From contig PWZL01000090.1 in the NCBI GenBank assembly GCA_003567475.1, positions 1 to 38,754 of the forward strand: DNA of 38,754 nt, given 5' to 3'. This document shows positions 7,301 to 14,801 of the stretch, piece by piece. The translations under genes and the position numbers were made by a program. The notes under the pieces are model-generated. The model saw nothing but the letters and a program-made list of their open reading frames with translations, had not been told where the DNA came from and ran no database searches. The DNA comes from Gammaproteobacteria bacterium (lineage in GTDB: Bacteria; Pseudomonadota; Gammaproteobacteria; Steroidobacterales; PWYM01). How positions within the stretch are numbered: position 1 is the first letter of the stretch; each line of letters opens with the position of its first letter.

Positions 7301-7614
7301 TGTGGGTGGATTCTTCAATCTCGAAGACAGCCAACGTGCCGACAGACTACGACTACGAGGATTTCAAGGACATCTACATGTATGCCTACGAGCAGGGGCT
7401 CAAGGGCTGTACCACCTTCCGCTTCAATCCCGAGGCGTTCCAGGGCGTGCTGGTGAAGGAGTCCGACCTCAAGAACACCACCTACGTCTTCACGCTGGAA
7501 GATGGCAGTGAAGTGAAGGTCCGCGGCGACGAGGAGATCGAGTACGACGGTGAAGTGCATACCGCCGCGAATCTCTACGATGCGCTCAAGGAAGGGTATT
7601 ACGGCAAGTTCTGA
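4384..7614 (+). CDS. nrdJa: Class II (B12-dependent) ribonucleotide reductase large component NrdJa, with intein
   Basis: A 1076-residue precursor. Removing the intein (residues 324-683) leaves a 716-residue class II reductase that reduces ribonucleotides to deoxyribonucleotides using adenosylcobalamin. Active-site cysteines are in place: Cys102 (TINCTVSGT) and Cys695 (PPYGSCLLGS) as the redox pair, and Cys684 of CGEQPLPPYGSC as the thiyl-radical cysteine. The 11-residue spacing between Cys684 and Cys695 equals that of Thermotoga NrdJ C322 and C333. There is no N-terminal ATP-cone. The C-terminal Cys tail is missing and is supplied by nrdJb 35 bp downstream, as in Pseudomonas. I chose ATG 4384; ATG 4402 is an alternative because the Shine-Dalgarno (AGGGGAG) is far from 4384. 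Two NrdR boxes lie upstream. Confidence 0.95.
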   Translation: MKIAVKMDTPQSAEIPFQEASLDIWEKKYRLTTKDGTPVDRSIQDTYTRVARALADVEAPEVREYWYERFVWALQRGAIPAGRITSNAGALAHKPATSTINCTVSGTIEDSMDDILNKVHEAGLTLKAGCGIGYEFSTLRPRGAYVSGAGAYTSGPLSFMDIYDRMCFTVSSAGGRRGAQMGTFDVGHPDALDFVRAKREDGRLRQFNLSLLITDEFMQAVRDDQPWRLAFPVTEAEVQQESLDLADEETFVWREWPGEDRRYARNEVGLVACRVYRTVPARRVWDVIMSSTYDFAEPGFVLIDRVNEMNNNWWCEDIRATNPCVTADTWVNTGEGPRQVGALLGRRFSVRVDGRLHDTTDAGFFKTGTRDVLRLETAEGHALRLTPDHRVRRVTGFEAGRPVTAWCEAGDLRAGDRVLLQDHRHNPHWAGELSEDEGYLLGMLVSRGRVEQEQAWLSLWRTPVAANAPYAGIAGSVRGIMARVTEAAKALTGGAGFAGWQEMPERGEYRLAVPGLSGLARRLGLTAGSAEVSPAAERTSSRFHAGFLRAWFDVRGRLEERDGQLQLVLLGGSDAVPGHDVPSLAALQRMLQRLGVIASVDARAGRLTLGGSNLAEFARRIGFADTERQQRLEAWLAAAGEMLYQERFIARVSALVPDGIAEVYDVQVPGVNCFDGNGLHAHNCGEQPLPPYGSCLLGSVNLTKFVIDPFTDKARFDWEQYRDVVRVFTRMLDNVVEINGLPLGRQREEITRKRRHGMGFLGLGSTITMMTMKYGSRSSVAFTQNVAREMALAGWETALELAREKGPAPIMLEEFMVTPEMLRKRPEMTRDGYQPGDRIPGRILHSRYSRYMQRVADAAPELVDQLAEVGARFTHHSSIAPTGTISLSLANNASNGIEPSFAHHYFRNVIREGRKTKERVDVFSFELLAYRHLINQKAMPFSNTPEEQLPEYFTVADDVTPTQHVDIQAAAQLWVDSSISKTANVPTDYDYEDFKDIYMYAYEQGLKGCTTFRFNPEAFQGVLVKESDLKNTTYVFTLEDGSEVKVRGDEEIEYDGEVHTAANLYDALKEGYYGKF
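5353..6432 (+). mobile_element. Intein in NrdJa with degenerate LAGLIDADG homing endonuclease
   Basis: A 1080 bp in-frame insertion (residues 324-683, 360 aa) splits the reductase motif ATNP-CGEQPLPPYGSC between Pro and Cys. All splicing blocks are present: Cys324 opens block A (CVTADTWVNT), block B has TPDH (386-389), block F is VYDVQVPGVNCF, and block G ends HAHN with His682 and Asn683, followed by the extein nucleophile Cys684. The central domain has two LAGLIDADG-like motifs: LLGMLVSRG (5701-5727) and LRAWFDVRG (6025-6051). Both have Arg where the catalytic acidic residue should be, so endonuclease activity is probably lost while splicing is intact. GC and codon use look like the host gene, suggesting long residence. 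Confidence 0.95.
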
Positions 7615-7649
7615 TCGGCCGCGGCCGACAAGCAGGGGGAAGCGTTGCC

Positions 7650-8426
7650 ATGACGCGAATCAAGATCGACAGGAAAATCGTCAACTACGGCGTGCAGAAG
7701 CCGGAGACCGAGCAGGCGGCAGACAAGGCGGTGGCGGTGGACATCACTGCCAGTGCCGGCACGGTCGCCGTGGCCCCGGTTGCGGCCCCGGCGCCGTCCG
7801 CCCAGCCGGATGCACAGAAGGAGTCCGCCAAGGTCATCCGGATGCACGAAAAGCTCGAGCGTCCGGAAGTGCTCATCGGCTCGACCTACAAGGTCAAGAC
7901 ACCGGTGTCGGACCACGCCATGTACGTGACCATCAACGACATCATCCTTAACGAGGGCACCGAGCATGAGCAGCGGCGTCCGTTCGAGATTTTCATCAAC
8001 TCGAAGAACCTCGATCACTACCAGTGGATCGTGGCGCTCACACGCATCATGTCGGCGGTGTTCCGCAAGGGTGGCGATGTGACATTCATCGTCGACGAGC
8101 TCAAGGCCGTGTTCGATCCGCGCGGCGGCTACTGGCAGCCGGGCGGCAAGTTCATGCCTTCGCTGATCGCCGAGCTCGGGCATATCGTCGAGAAACACCT
8201 GATCACGATCGGGCTGTTGCGACCACAGGGGCTGGATGAACACCAGAAGCGCCTGATCGAACAGAAACGCCAGGAGTTCGAAGCGGCCACCAGCCAGCAG
8301 GATGCGTTTGCCAAGAGCGAGTTCCCCGAGGGTGCGCAGCTCTGCACCAAGTGCAACACGGTTGCGGTGGTCATGATGGACGGCTGCATGACCTGCCTGA
8401 ACTGCGGCGATTCGAAGTGCGGGTGA
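7650..8426 (+). CDS. nrdJb: Class II ribonucleotide reductase small component NrdJb
   Basis: A 258-residue protein matching NrdJb, the separately encoded C-terminal part of the class II reductase in Pseudomonas. After an Ala/Pro-rich linker (about residues 25-55) comes a conserved core ('HEKLERPEVLIGSTYKVKTP', 'FEIFINSKNLDHYQWIVALTRIMSAVFRKGGDV'). It ends in a Cys-rich ribbon with CTKC, CMTC, LNCG and KCG, which can bind zinc and carry the shuttle cysteines that re-reduce the active-site disulfide. The AGGGGGAAG Shine-Dalgarno is clear. The 35 bp gap to nrdJa means one operon. Without this subunit NrdJa has no C-terminal redox tail. Confidence 0.9.
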   Translation: MTRIKIDRKIVNYGVQKPETEQAADKAVAVDITASAGTVAVAPVAAPAPSAQPDAQKESAKVIRMHEKLERPEVLIGSTYKVKTPVSDHAMYVTINDIILNEGTEHEQRRPFEIFINSKNLDHYQWIVALTRIMSAVFRKGGDVTFIVDELKAVFDPRGGYWQPGGKFMPSLIAELGHIVEKHLITIGLLRPQGLDEHQKRLIEQKRQEFEAATSQQDAFAKSEFPEGAQLCTKCNTVAVVMMDGCMTCLNCGDSKCG

Positions 8427-8457
8427 CCTGACGCCGCTGGGCGTTCCCGGGCGCACC

Positions 8458-9741
8458 TTGCGCATTCTCTACATCACGCTGTCCTATCTGCTGACCCCGG
8501 TCCTGATCGGGGTCATTCTCTGGCGGGGACGGCGGAACAGGGGGTACTGGAAGCACCTGGGGCAACGTTTCGGCCTCGGCCGGCGGCTGGATCGGCCTGG
8601 TGCGATCTGGGTGCATGCGGTGTCGGTCGGCGAAGTCCAGGCCGCTGCGCCGCTGGTGCGAGCCCTCCAGCGTCAGTACCCGGAGCGGCCGCTGGTCATC
8701 ACCTCCATGACGCCGACCGGTGCGGATCGCGCCACCGCGCTGTTCGGCAGCAGTGTCGACCGTCGCTTCGTGCCGTATGACCTGCCCGGTGCCGTGAGCC
8801 GGTTCTTCGACCGGGTGCGTCCGGATCTCGCGATCATCATGGAGACAGAACTCTGGCCCAACCTGTTCAACGAGTGCGGGCGGCGTGGCACGCCCCTGGT
8901 GCTGGCCAGCGCCCGCATTTCACCGCGCTCGGTCGGGCGGTACCGGCGGCTGGTCAGTCTGTTCCGCGAGACCCTGTCGCACGGCATCGTCATCGCCGCC
9001 CAGAGCCAGGCCGATGCCGAGCGCTTCCAGTCGGTAGGCGCGCCTGCGGCGCGCACCCACGTGACGGGCAACCTCAAATTCGACTATGAACTGCCTGACG
9101 AGGTGCGCCGACTCGGGCATGAGTTCAGGGTGGCGCAGGCCGGCGAGCGACCCGTGTGGGTGGCCGCAAGTACCCATGCCGGCGAAGAGGCGATCGCGCT
9201 GGCCGCACATCGGCAGGTGCTGAAGCGGTTTCCGGATGCCGTGCTGGTGCTGGTGCCACGCCATCCCGAGCGCTTTACGCCGGTGGCGGAGTGGTTGGAG
9301 CGTGAGGGGATCGGGCATGTCCGACGCAGCAGTGGCCAGCAGCTGCGCCCGGACCATGCGGTATTCCTCGGTGACACCCTTGGTGAACTGATGACCTTCT
9401 ATGCCGCCTCGGACGTCGCCCTGGTCGCCGGCAGCCTGGTGCCGATCGGGGGGCACAACCTGCTGGAACCGGCGTCGCTTGGCCTGCCGGTGCTGGTCGG
9501 GCCGCACACCTTCAACAGCGAGGACATCGCGCGACAATTCCTCGCTGAAGGGGCGGCGCGCGAGGTTTACGATGCCGGCACACTGGCCGAAGCGGTCAGC
9601 GAACTGCTGGATGATCAGGTGGCCCGCGAAGCGATAGGCGAGCGGGGACGGGCCGTGGTGGAAGGGAATCGCGGCGCGCTGTCGCGTCTGCTCGAACTGG
9701 TCGAGCCGCTACTGGCGACAGCGCCGCGCCGCGACGTCTGA
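8458..9741 (+). CDS. waaA: 3-deoxy-D-manno-octulosonic acid transferase
   Basis: A 427-residue inner-membrane glycosyltransferase that adds Kdo from CMP-Kdo to lipid IVA, the first core step of LPS. The TTG start gives 'LYITLSYLLTPVLIGVILWRG', an N-terminal membrane anchor aligned with known WaaA proteins. The family landmarks 'IWVHAVSVGEVQAA' (catalytic Glu), 'PLVITSMTPTGADRA', 'METELWPNLF', 'GNLKFDYELP', 'VLVPRHPERF' and 'GGHNLLEPA' are all present in order. It starts 31 bp after nrdJb and may share its transcript, although the functions are unrelated. It converges on tolC with stops only 7 bp apart. Confidence 0.95.
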   Translation: MRILYITLSYLLTPVLIGVILWRGRRNRGYWKHLGQRFGLGRRLDRPGAIWVHAVSVGEVQAAAPLVRALQRQYPERPLVITSMTPTGADRATALFGSSVDRRFVPYDLPGAVSRFFDRVRPDLAIIMETELWPNLFNECGRRGTPLVLASARISPRSVGRYRRLVSLFRETLSHGIVIAAQSQADAERFQSVGAPAARTHVTGNLKFDYELPDEVRRLGHEFRVAQAGERPVWVAASTHAGEEAIALAAHRQVLKRFPDAVLVLVPRHPERFTPVAEWLEREGIGHVRRSSGQQLRPDHAVFLGDTLGELMTFYAASDVALVAGSLVPIGGHNLLEPASLGLPVLVGPHTFNSEDIARQFLAEGAAREVYDAGTLAEAVSELLDDQVAREAIGERGRAVVEGNRGALSRLLELVEPLLATAPRRDV

Positions 9742-9752
9742 GCACTGCTCAG
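9738..9752. repeat. Palindrome holding both convergent stop codons
   Basis: CTGAGCACTGCTCAG is a perfect inverted repeat (6 bp stem, ACT loop, or 7 bp arms around one base). It contains the TGA of waaA on the plus strand and the TGA of tolC on the minus strand. There is no T-tract on either side, so it is at best a weak bidirectional terminator. Confidence 0.6.
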
Positions 9753-11134
9753 CGTTCCAGCCAGCTGTCCACCTCTTCGAGGTCCTGCAGGGCGAGGATG
9801 CCGGAGGAGCGCTTGAGCCGAAGGACGTTGACGATGTAGTCGTAGCGGCTGCGGGCGTAGGTGGTTTCCGCGTCGAACAGGCGCCGACGGGCATCGAGCA
9901 CGTCGACGGTGGTGCGGGTGCCGACTTCAAAGCCGGTTTCAGTCGCATCCAGCGCGGTGCGTGATGAAGTCACCGCCTGCTCGAGTGCGCGCACCCGGCT
10001 GATCTCCGTGACCACGCCCATGTAGGCATCCCGTGCCTGGCGTTCGGTCTGGCGGGTGACGCGATCCACGGCTTCGCGCGCCGCGCGGTGACGGAATACC
10101 GACTCGCGCACCTGCGAGGAGGTGCCGCCGCCGCTGAACAGCGGTACGCGCAGCTGAATCGAAATGCTGTCGGATTGTGAGTCGCTGTCGAAGGGTGTCG
10201 TCGGCCCGCTGTTGTTGGATCGATCCGCGCGCGTGGTGACATCCGTGCGGCTGGCGACGAGATCGAGCGTCGGGTAGTGACCGCTGCGGCGGATGCGCAC
10301 GTCGTCGCTGGCGATCTCCGAGCCGATCCGGGCAGCCACGAGTTCGAGATTCTGCGCCAGGGCGGTGTCCACCCACGCGCTTTCCGACGCCGGTGAGGGC
10401 GGCACCAGCGGGAGCTGGTCACGAGGGGCTGCCAGGTCGGTCACGTGCTCGCCGGTGAGCTCGCGCAGCGCCTCACGTGCCGATGCCAGGACCCGCTGAG
10501 CGGCGATTTCATCGGCTACGGAACGGTCGAACGCAGCCTGCGCTTCCTGGACGTCCGTGACTGCGATCAGCCCGACCTCAAAGCGTGTCTGCGCCTGCTC
10601 CAGCTGCCGCTCGATGGCCCGCTGCGTTGCCTGGGCCGCGCCGAGGGTGTCCTGCGCCGCGAGCACCTCGAAATAAGCTTCCGACACCCGCAGCATCAGG
10701 TCCTGCTTCGCGGCCTCGAACTCGGTTTCGGCCCGGGCGATGCGCTTGTCGCTCTGGCGGAAATTGATCCACTGGTCCCAGCGAAACAGCGTCTGGCGCA
10801 ACTCGAGCTGCCAGTTGGTGGTGCGCGCGTCCTGCTCGAACGCGGTCTCGATGGTCTGCAGTTCGTTTTCGATCGGATTGAAGTTGAGAAAACGCTGGCT
10901 GCCGTCGGAATCGCTCCAGCTGCGCGAGGCGGTGCCGGTGACCTGCGGCAGCAGCGCGGCGCGCGCCTGCGGCCGCGTCTCGAGTTCGGCCTGGAAAATG
11001 GCTTCCGCTTCGCGGATGCGCGGGTCGCTCTGCAGGGCACGCTGGTAAATGTCCAGCAGGCGCTCCTGGGCCTGGACAGGCCAGGCGAACACGATCAGGG
11101 CGATGGCGACAGGGGCAAGGAGCCGGGACAGCAT
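9749..11134 (-). CDS. tolC: TolC-family outer membrane channel protein
   Basis: A 461-residue outer-membrane efflux protein with a signal peptide cleaved after about 'AWPVQA'. Two homologous repeats of coiled-coil helices carry TolC signatures: 'LLDIYQRALQSDPRIREAEA' at the start of repeat 1, 'QQ/AQ..FEVGLIAVTDVQEAQAAFD' and, in repeat 2, 'ATETGFEVGTRTTVDVLDARRRLFDAE'. The latter motif (GxRTxxDVLdA) marks TolC proper rather than NodT-type lipoprotein channels, and there is no lipobox. It forms the exit duct for tripartite efflux pumps and type I secretion. It follows the rhodanese gene by 66 bp, with an AGGA Shine-Dalgarno. The RND adaptor and permease at 15-19 kb are possible partners. Confidence 0.95.
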   Translation of the reverse strand: MLSRLLAPVAIALIVFAWPVQAQERLLDIYQRALQSDPRIREAEAIFQAELETRPQARAALLPQVTGTASRSWSDSDGSQRFLNFNPIENELQTIETAFEQDARTTNWQLELRQTLFRWDQWINFRQSDKRIARAETEFEAAKQDLMLRVSEAYFEVLAAQDTLGAAQATQRAIERQLEQAQTRFEVGLIAVTDVQEAQAAFDRSVADEIAAQRVLASAREALRELTGEHVTDLAAPRDQLPLVPPSPASESAWVDTALAQNLELVAARIGSEIASDDVRIRRSGHYPTLDLVASRTDVTTRADRSNNSGPTTPFDSDSQSDSISIQLRVPLFSGGGTSSQVRESVFRHRAAREAVDRVTRQTERQARDAYMGVVTEISRVRALEQAVTSSRTALDATETGFEVGTRTTVDVLDARRRLFDAETTYARSRYDYIVNVLRLKRSSGILALQDLEEVDSWLER

Positions 11135-11162
11135 GCGTGGTATCCTGCGTTTCAGGTGTTAT

Positions 11163-11191
11163 GGTCTACTATAACACTAGATCAGTAGACC
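11163..11191. repeat. Perfect inverted repeat upstream of tolC
   Basis: GGTCTACT (11163-11170) and AGTAGACC (11184-11191) form a perfect 8 bp inverted repeat around a 13 bp AT-rich centre, 29 bp ahead of the tolC ATG. On the minus strand a TATAGT lies inside it, so it may be an operator over an internal tolC promoter. It could also fold as a hairpin after the rhodanese gene, but no U-run follows. Confidence 0.5.
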
Positions 11192-11200
11192 GAAAAGGGG

Positions 11201-11530
11201 TCAGTACACGGTGAGTGACGGATCGAGCGTCTCGGCCCATTCATTGATACCGCCCGCGAGGTTGTAGATGTCCTCGAAGCCCTGCTGCTGGAGATACTGC
11301 ACGATCTGGCCGCTGCGTCCGCCGCTGCGACACAGCACGACCAGCGGGCGGTTGCGGTCCAGTTCGCTCACTCGCCCCGGCACTTCGCCCATGGGCATGT
11401 GGACCGCGTTGGGCAGCCGCGAAACCTCGAGTTCATGCGCCTCGCGCACGTCAATCAAGACGACACGCCCTTCACGTTCGTCGTCTTCGCTCCAGCGCTC
11501 GCGGTACTGGGCGGGGGTGAGTTCCTTCAT
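11201..11530 (-). CDS. Single-domain rhodanese-like sulfurtransferase
   Basis: A 109-residue cytoplasmic rhodanese domain. The motif 'VVLCRSGGRSGQ' has the catalytic Cys and a six-residue CRSGGRS active-site loop typical of thiosulfate or persulfide sulfurtransferases. 'VLIDVREAHELEVSRLPNAVHMPMGEVP' and 'GFEDIYNLAGGINEW' are the standard flanking segments. It lies 10 bp after the PCMT-like gene and 66 bp before tolC; the trio is a familiar gammaproteobacterial arrangement. The sulfur acceptor is unknown. Confidence 0.93.
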   Translation of the reverse strand: MKELTPAQYRERWSEDDEREGRVVLIDVREAHELEVSRLPNAVHMPMGEVPGRVSELDRNRPLVVLCRSGGRSGQIVQYLQQQGFEDIYNLAGGINEWAETLDPSLTVY

Positions 11531-11540
11531 GCGATGTCTC

Positions 11541-12191
11541 TCAGAACTGAAATCGGGGTGGACGCGGTGCGTTGTGCAGCGGCGGCACGACGGTTTCGAA
11601 CAGCGACTCCTGCAACCATTCGCCGGTGGCGGTCTTCTGGATGAGCCGCGCTTCCATCACCGGTGACTGGCCGACGATACAGAACAGTCGCCCGCCGGGG
11701 TTGAGCCAGTCGATAAAGCGCTCGTCGAACATGGGCAGCGATCCGGTCAGGGCAATCGCGTCGAACGTCTCGCTGGGTCTGAAACTGAAGACATCGGCGG
11801 TCTGCAGACGTGTGGTCGTCTCGCCGAGGGTGGCCAGCCGGTGGCCGGCTGCAATGATGAAATCATCATGGAGGTCCAGGCTCAGCACGACGCCCGCCAG
11901 TCTTGTCAGGCAGGCGGTGACGAAGCCACTGCCGGTGCCGACCTCCAGGACGCTGTCCTCTGGCGCCAAGGCCAGCGCCTGCAGCATCCGGCCCTCGATC
12001 TTCGGCGCCATCATTTCCTCACCATGCGCGAGGGGGATGGGCGCGTCGGCAAAGGCGAGGTCCTGATAAGCCTCCGGGACGAAGTGCTCGCGTGGTACGC
12101 TGCGCATCGCGCTGATCACGCGCTCGTCGAGGACTTCCCAGGCACGAATCTGCTGGCCCAGCATCTGTTCCCGGGCGAGCTCGATGGTCAT
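11541..12191 (-). CDS. PCMT-family (protein-L-isoaspartate methyltransferase-like) SAM methyltransferase
   Basis: I chose ATG 12191 (216 residues) because a GGAG ribosome-binding site precedes it; the longer frame to 12248 adds 19 atypical residues. The N-terminal 'MLGQQIRAWEVLDERVISAMRSVPREHFVP' and the SAM motif I 'VLEVGTGSGFVTA' identify the PCMT family. However, the canonical substrate-binding motif GQTIS of repair enzymes is replaced by 'LAHGEEMMAPK', so true isoaspartate repair is doubtful. It is first in the operon with rhodanese and tolC. A distinct substrate linked to this operon is possible but unproven. Confidence 0.85.
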   Translation of the reverse strand: MTIELAREQMLGQQIRAWEVLDERVISAMRSVPREHFVPEAYQDLAFADAPIPLAHGEEMMAPKIEGRMLQALALAPEDSVLEVGTGSGFVTACLTRLAGVVLSLDLHDDFIIAAGHRLATLGETTTRLQTADVFSFRPSETFDAIALTGSLPMFDERFIDWLNPGGRLFCIVGQSPVMEARLIQKTATGEWLQESLFETVVPPLHNAPRPPRFQF

Positions 12192-12468
12192 CGTGGTAAC
12201 TCCAGACACTGGATAAACGACCGCATAAGGGTACGGAGAACGCCGCACTGGTACAAGGCAGGGTGGTGCCTTCGGCCCTCTGCATTATGGTGAAAGCACA
12301 GCGCTCAACGGGCCACCTTCAGCTATTCTGCGTCGCTGGCCCGAATGCGTGCAGGCCCCGGTGTGGGGTGCTGCGGTATTCCGGGATACGCAGATCGCCG
12401 GTTCGCCGGCCAGACGGAACATTCTCCATGCCAGAGCGCCGGCGATCAGCAGCTGGGACAGGACCCGC

Positions 12469-14784
12469 ATGAGTGACGGGCCATTGCTCGCCTTGGCGGC
12501 GGGTGCCGGGCTTGTGGCCATCGGACTGGCCGTGGCCCTGGTCGTCTCGCGACGTCGCCGGCACGCCGATCTGGCGGCACTGGCGGCGGCGGCCGAGCGG
12601 GGGGTCGCAGGCGAGGGCGCGGCGATGCTGCGTCCGCGTGATGATCCCCCGTTCGATGCGGCAGTCGCGGCTTTGCAGCGGCTGTCCGCGCAGCGTCACC
12701 GCAGCGATGAGGCGGCACGTACCGCGGACTGGCGCACGCTCGAGCCCTGGCTCATGGCCCTGCCCGAAGTCGTGCTGGTGCACACCGAGGACAGCGTAGT
12801 CTTCGCCAACGAGGCGGCGAAAACTCTCCTTGGCGCAGACGTCGAGTCGCCGGTGGGTCGCGCGTTCATCGACCTGGTCCGGCCCGCGTGGCGGGCCTCC
12901 ACCCGGCGCCTGCTGGCCGAGCTGCCGGCGGCCAGCCCGGCGTCGGCCCCGCAGACACTCGAGGTGCAGCTCTCGGGCAGCGGCGATGAGCCGCTGACCG
13001 TGGAGTTGGCCTGCCAGCGGATCCTGCATGATGGGGCGCCGGCGGTGCTCACCGTGGCCCGCGACATCGGCTGGCGCAAAGGGCTCGATGCCGGGCTTCA
13101 GCGGGGCCGCCTGCAGGCCCGCCTGACGCTGGATTCGATCGGCGAGGGCGTGATCACGACGGATCCCGACGGACAGATCGTCTACATGAACGAGGCCGCC
13201 GAGCAGTTGCTTGGGCTTGCGCGCAGCGCCGCGGCCGGCCGCCGTTTGGTGGATCTGGTCGCGCTGATCGACGAGGTCGATCGCCAGTCGCTTGGGGATC
13301 CAGTGGCGCGCAGCCTCAGCGAGCGGCGGCGGGTCAATCTTGGCCGTCGCGCGGTGCTGTTGTCCAAGACCGGGACTCGCGAATGCTCCGTCGAACTGAC
13401 TGCCTCGCCATTGCGCGATCCCTCGGGTCAGCTCATCGGCTGCGTGGTGGTGTTGCACGACGTGACCGAGATGCGCGGCCTGACCCGCGAGATGTCCTAC
13501 CAGGCCAGCCATGACGCTCTGACCGGCCTGCTGAACCGCCACGAGTTTCAGCGGCGTCTGGAAGAGGCGCTGGTCTCGGCGCGCTCCGAGGACGGCTCGC
13601 ATGTGCTCTGCTATCTCGACCTCGACCGGTTCAAGGCGGTCAACGACACCTGCGGACATGTGGCGGGCGACAACATGCTGCGTGAGCTGGCCGGGCTGAT
13701 TCGTGAGGAGGTTCGTGACTCAGACTCGGTCGCCCGCCTTGGCGGCGACGAATTCGGCATGCTGCTGGTGGGCTGTCCGCTGGAGAAGGCCCGACAGATC
13801 GCCGACGATGTCTGCGCCGCGGTGGCCGGCTACCGCTTCGTCTGGCAGGACAAGATCTTCAACGTGGGTGTGTCGGTTGGACTGGTGCAGATCGGCAAGC
13901 AGAGCGGCACGCTGGAAGATGTCCTCTCGGCCGCGGACTCGGCCTGTTACGTGGCCAAGCAGCAAGGGCGCGGTCGCGTCCACGTCTACTCGTCGCGCGA
14001 CGAAGCGCTGGCCCGGCAGCGCGGCGAGATCCAGTGGCTGCAGAAGATCCAGACGGCGCTCAAGGAAGGCCGGTTCGAACTCTACACCCAGGCCATCATC
14101 GCCCTCGGCGGTCGCGTGGCGCAGGGGCCGGCGGTCGAGGTGCTGCTGCGTCTGCGGGACGACAGCGGCGCGGTGATTTCCCCCGGGCAGTTCATGGCCT
14201 CTGCCGAGCGCTACCACCTGATGACGCATATCGATCGCTGGGTGGTGCAGACCACGCTCGCGGCCATCGGCAGCGGCGCGCTGCGTCTGCCCGACCGGCG
14301 CAGCTGCAGCATCAACCTGTCCAGTCAGACGCTGGGCGACGAGGGGTTTCTGGAGTTCGTCGTGGAATGTCTCGACCACACGGGGGTTGCGCCTGAGCAG
14401 CTGTGCTTCGAGCTCCCGGAAATCTCCGTGATCAGCAATCTCGATCACGCCCGCCGTTTCATCAACGTGCTGCACGGTATGGGGTGTCGCTTCGCTCTGG
14501 ATGACTTCGGCAGCGGCATGGGCTCGTTTGCGAACCTGAAAAGCCTGTCCCTCGACTACCTGAAGATCGATGGTGCGTTCACCCGCGATCTCGACGAGGA
14601 CACCGTCCATCGCGCCATGATCAGCGCCGTCGTCGAGCTGGGGCGGACACTGCAGTTCCAGGTGGTGGCTGAGCAGCTGGAAGACCAGGAGGCCTTTGAA
14701 GCGGTGCGGCGGCTGGGCGTGGACTTCGCCCAGGGCTATATCGTCTCCCGGCCTGAGCCCATGGCCCGCGCTCCTGCAGCGTGA
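12469..14784 (+). CDS. Membrane-anchored PAS-GGDEF-EAL cyclic-di-GMP regulator
   Basis: I chose ATG 12469 (771 residues) since a GGACAGGA ribosome-binding site precedes it and a transmembrane helix (about residues 5-26) follows; an upstream in-frame start at 12349 adds 40 unlikely residues. Two PAS-like regions lie at about 100-205 and 220-335 ('LDSIGEGVITTDPDGQIVYMNEAAEQLLG'). The diguanylate cyclase domain has an intact GGDEF (425-429) and an RxxD inhibitory site (416-419). The phosphodiesterase domain has EVL (557-559) in place of EAL, ELPE for ExTE, DDFGSG (678-683), LKIDG and VAEQLE. Most metal and catalytic residues are kept, so it may be bifunctional. It stands alone, divergent from the PCMT-like gene. 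Confidence 0.93.
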   Translation: MSDGPLLALAAGAGLVAIGLAVALVVSRRRRHADLAALAAAAERGVAGEGAAMLRPRDDPPFDAAVAALQRLSAQRHRSDEAARTADWRTLEPWLMALPEVVLVHTEDSVVFANEAAKTLLGADVESPVGRAFIDLVRPAWRASTRRLLAELPAASPASAPQTLEVQLSGSGDEPLTVELACQRILHDGAPAVLTVARDIGWRKGLDAGLQRGRLQARLTLDSIGEGVITTDPDGQIVYMNEAAEQLLGLARSAAAGRRLVDLVALIDEVDRQSLGDPVARSLSERRRVNLGRRAVLLSKTGTRECSVELTASPLRDPSGQLIGCVVVLHDVTEMRGLTREMSYQASHDALTGLLNRHEFQRRLEEALVSARSEDGSHVLCYLDLDRFKAVNDTCGHVAGDNMLRELAGLIREEVRDSDSVARLGGDEFGMLLVGCPLEKARQIADDVCAAVAGYRFVWQDKIFNVGVSVGLVQIGKQSGTLEDVLSAADSACYVAKQQGRGRVHVYSSRDEALARQRGEIQWLQKIQTALKEGRFELYTQAIIALGGRVAQGPAVEVLLRLRDDSGAVISPGQFMASAERYHLMTHIDRWVVQTTLAAIGSGALRLPDRRSCSINLSSQTLGDEGFLEFVVECLDHTGVAPEQLCFELPEISVISNLDHARRFINVLHGMGCRFALDDFGSGMGSFANLKSLSLDYLKIDGAFTRDLDEDTVHRAMISAVVELGRTLQFQVVAEQLEDQEAFEAVRRLGVDFAQGYIVSRPEPMARAPAA

Positions 14785-14801
14785 CGTCTGAACCCTGAGT
14801 C

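Noticed and set aside
12349-12468. N-terminal extension of the GGDEF-EAL protein
   Set aside because: The extra 40 residues are not signal- or domain-like, and a good ribosome-binding site precedes the internal ATG at 12469, which leads into the membrane helix.
12192-12468. Divergent promoter pair between the PCMT-like gene and the GGDEF-EAL gene
   Set aside because: A CATAAT on the minus strand near 12285 has no -35 at proper distance, and no convincing hexamer pair was found in the other direction.
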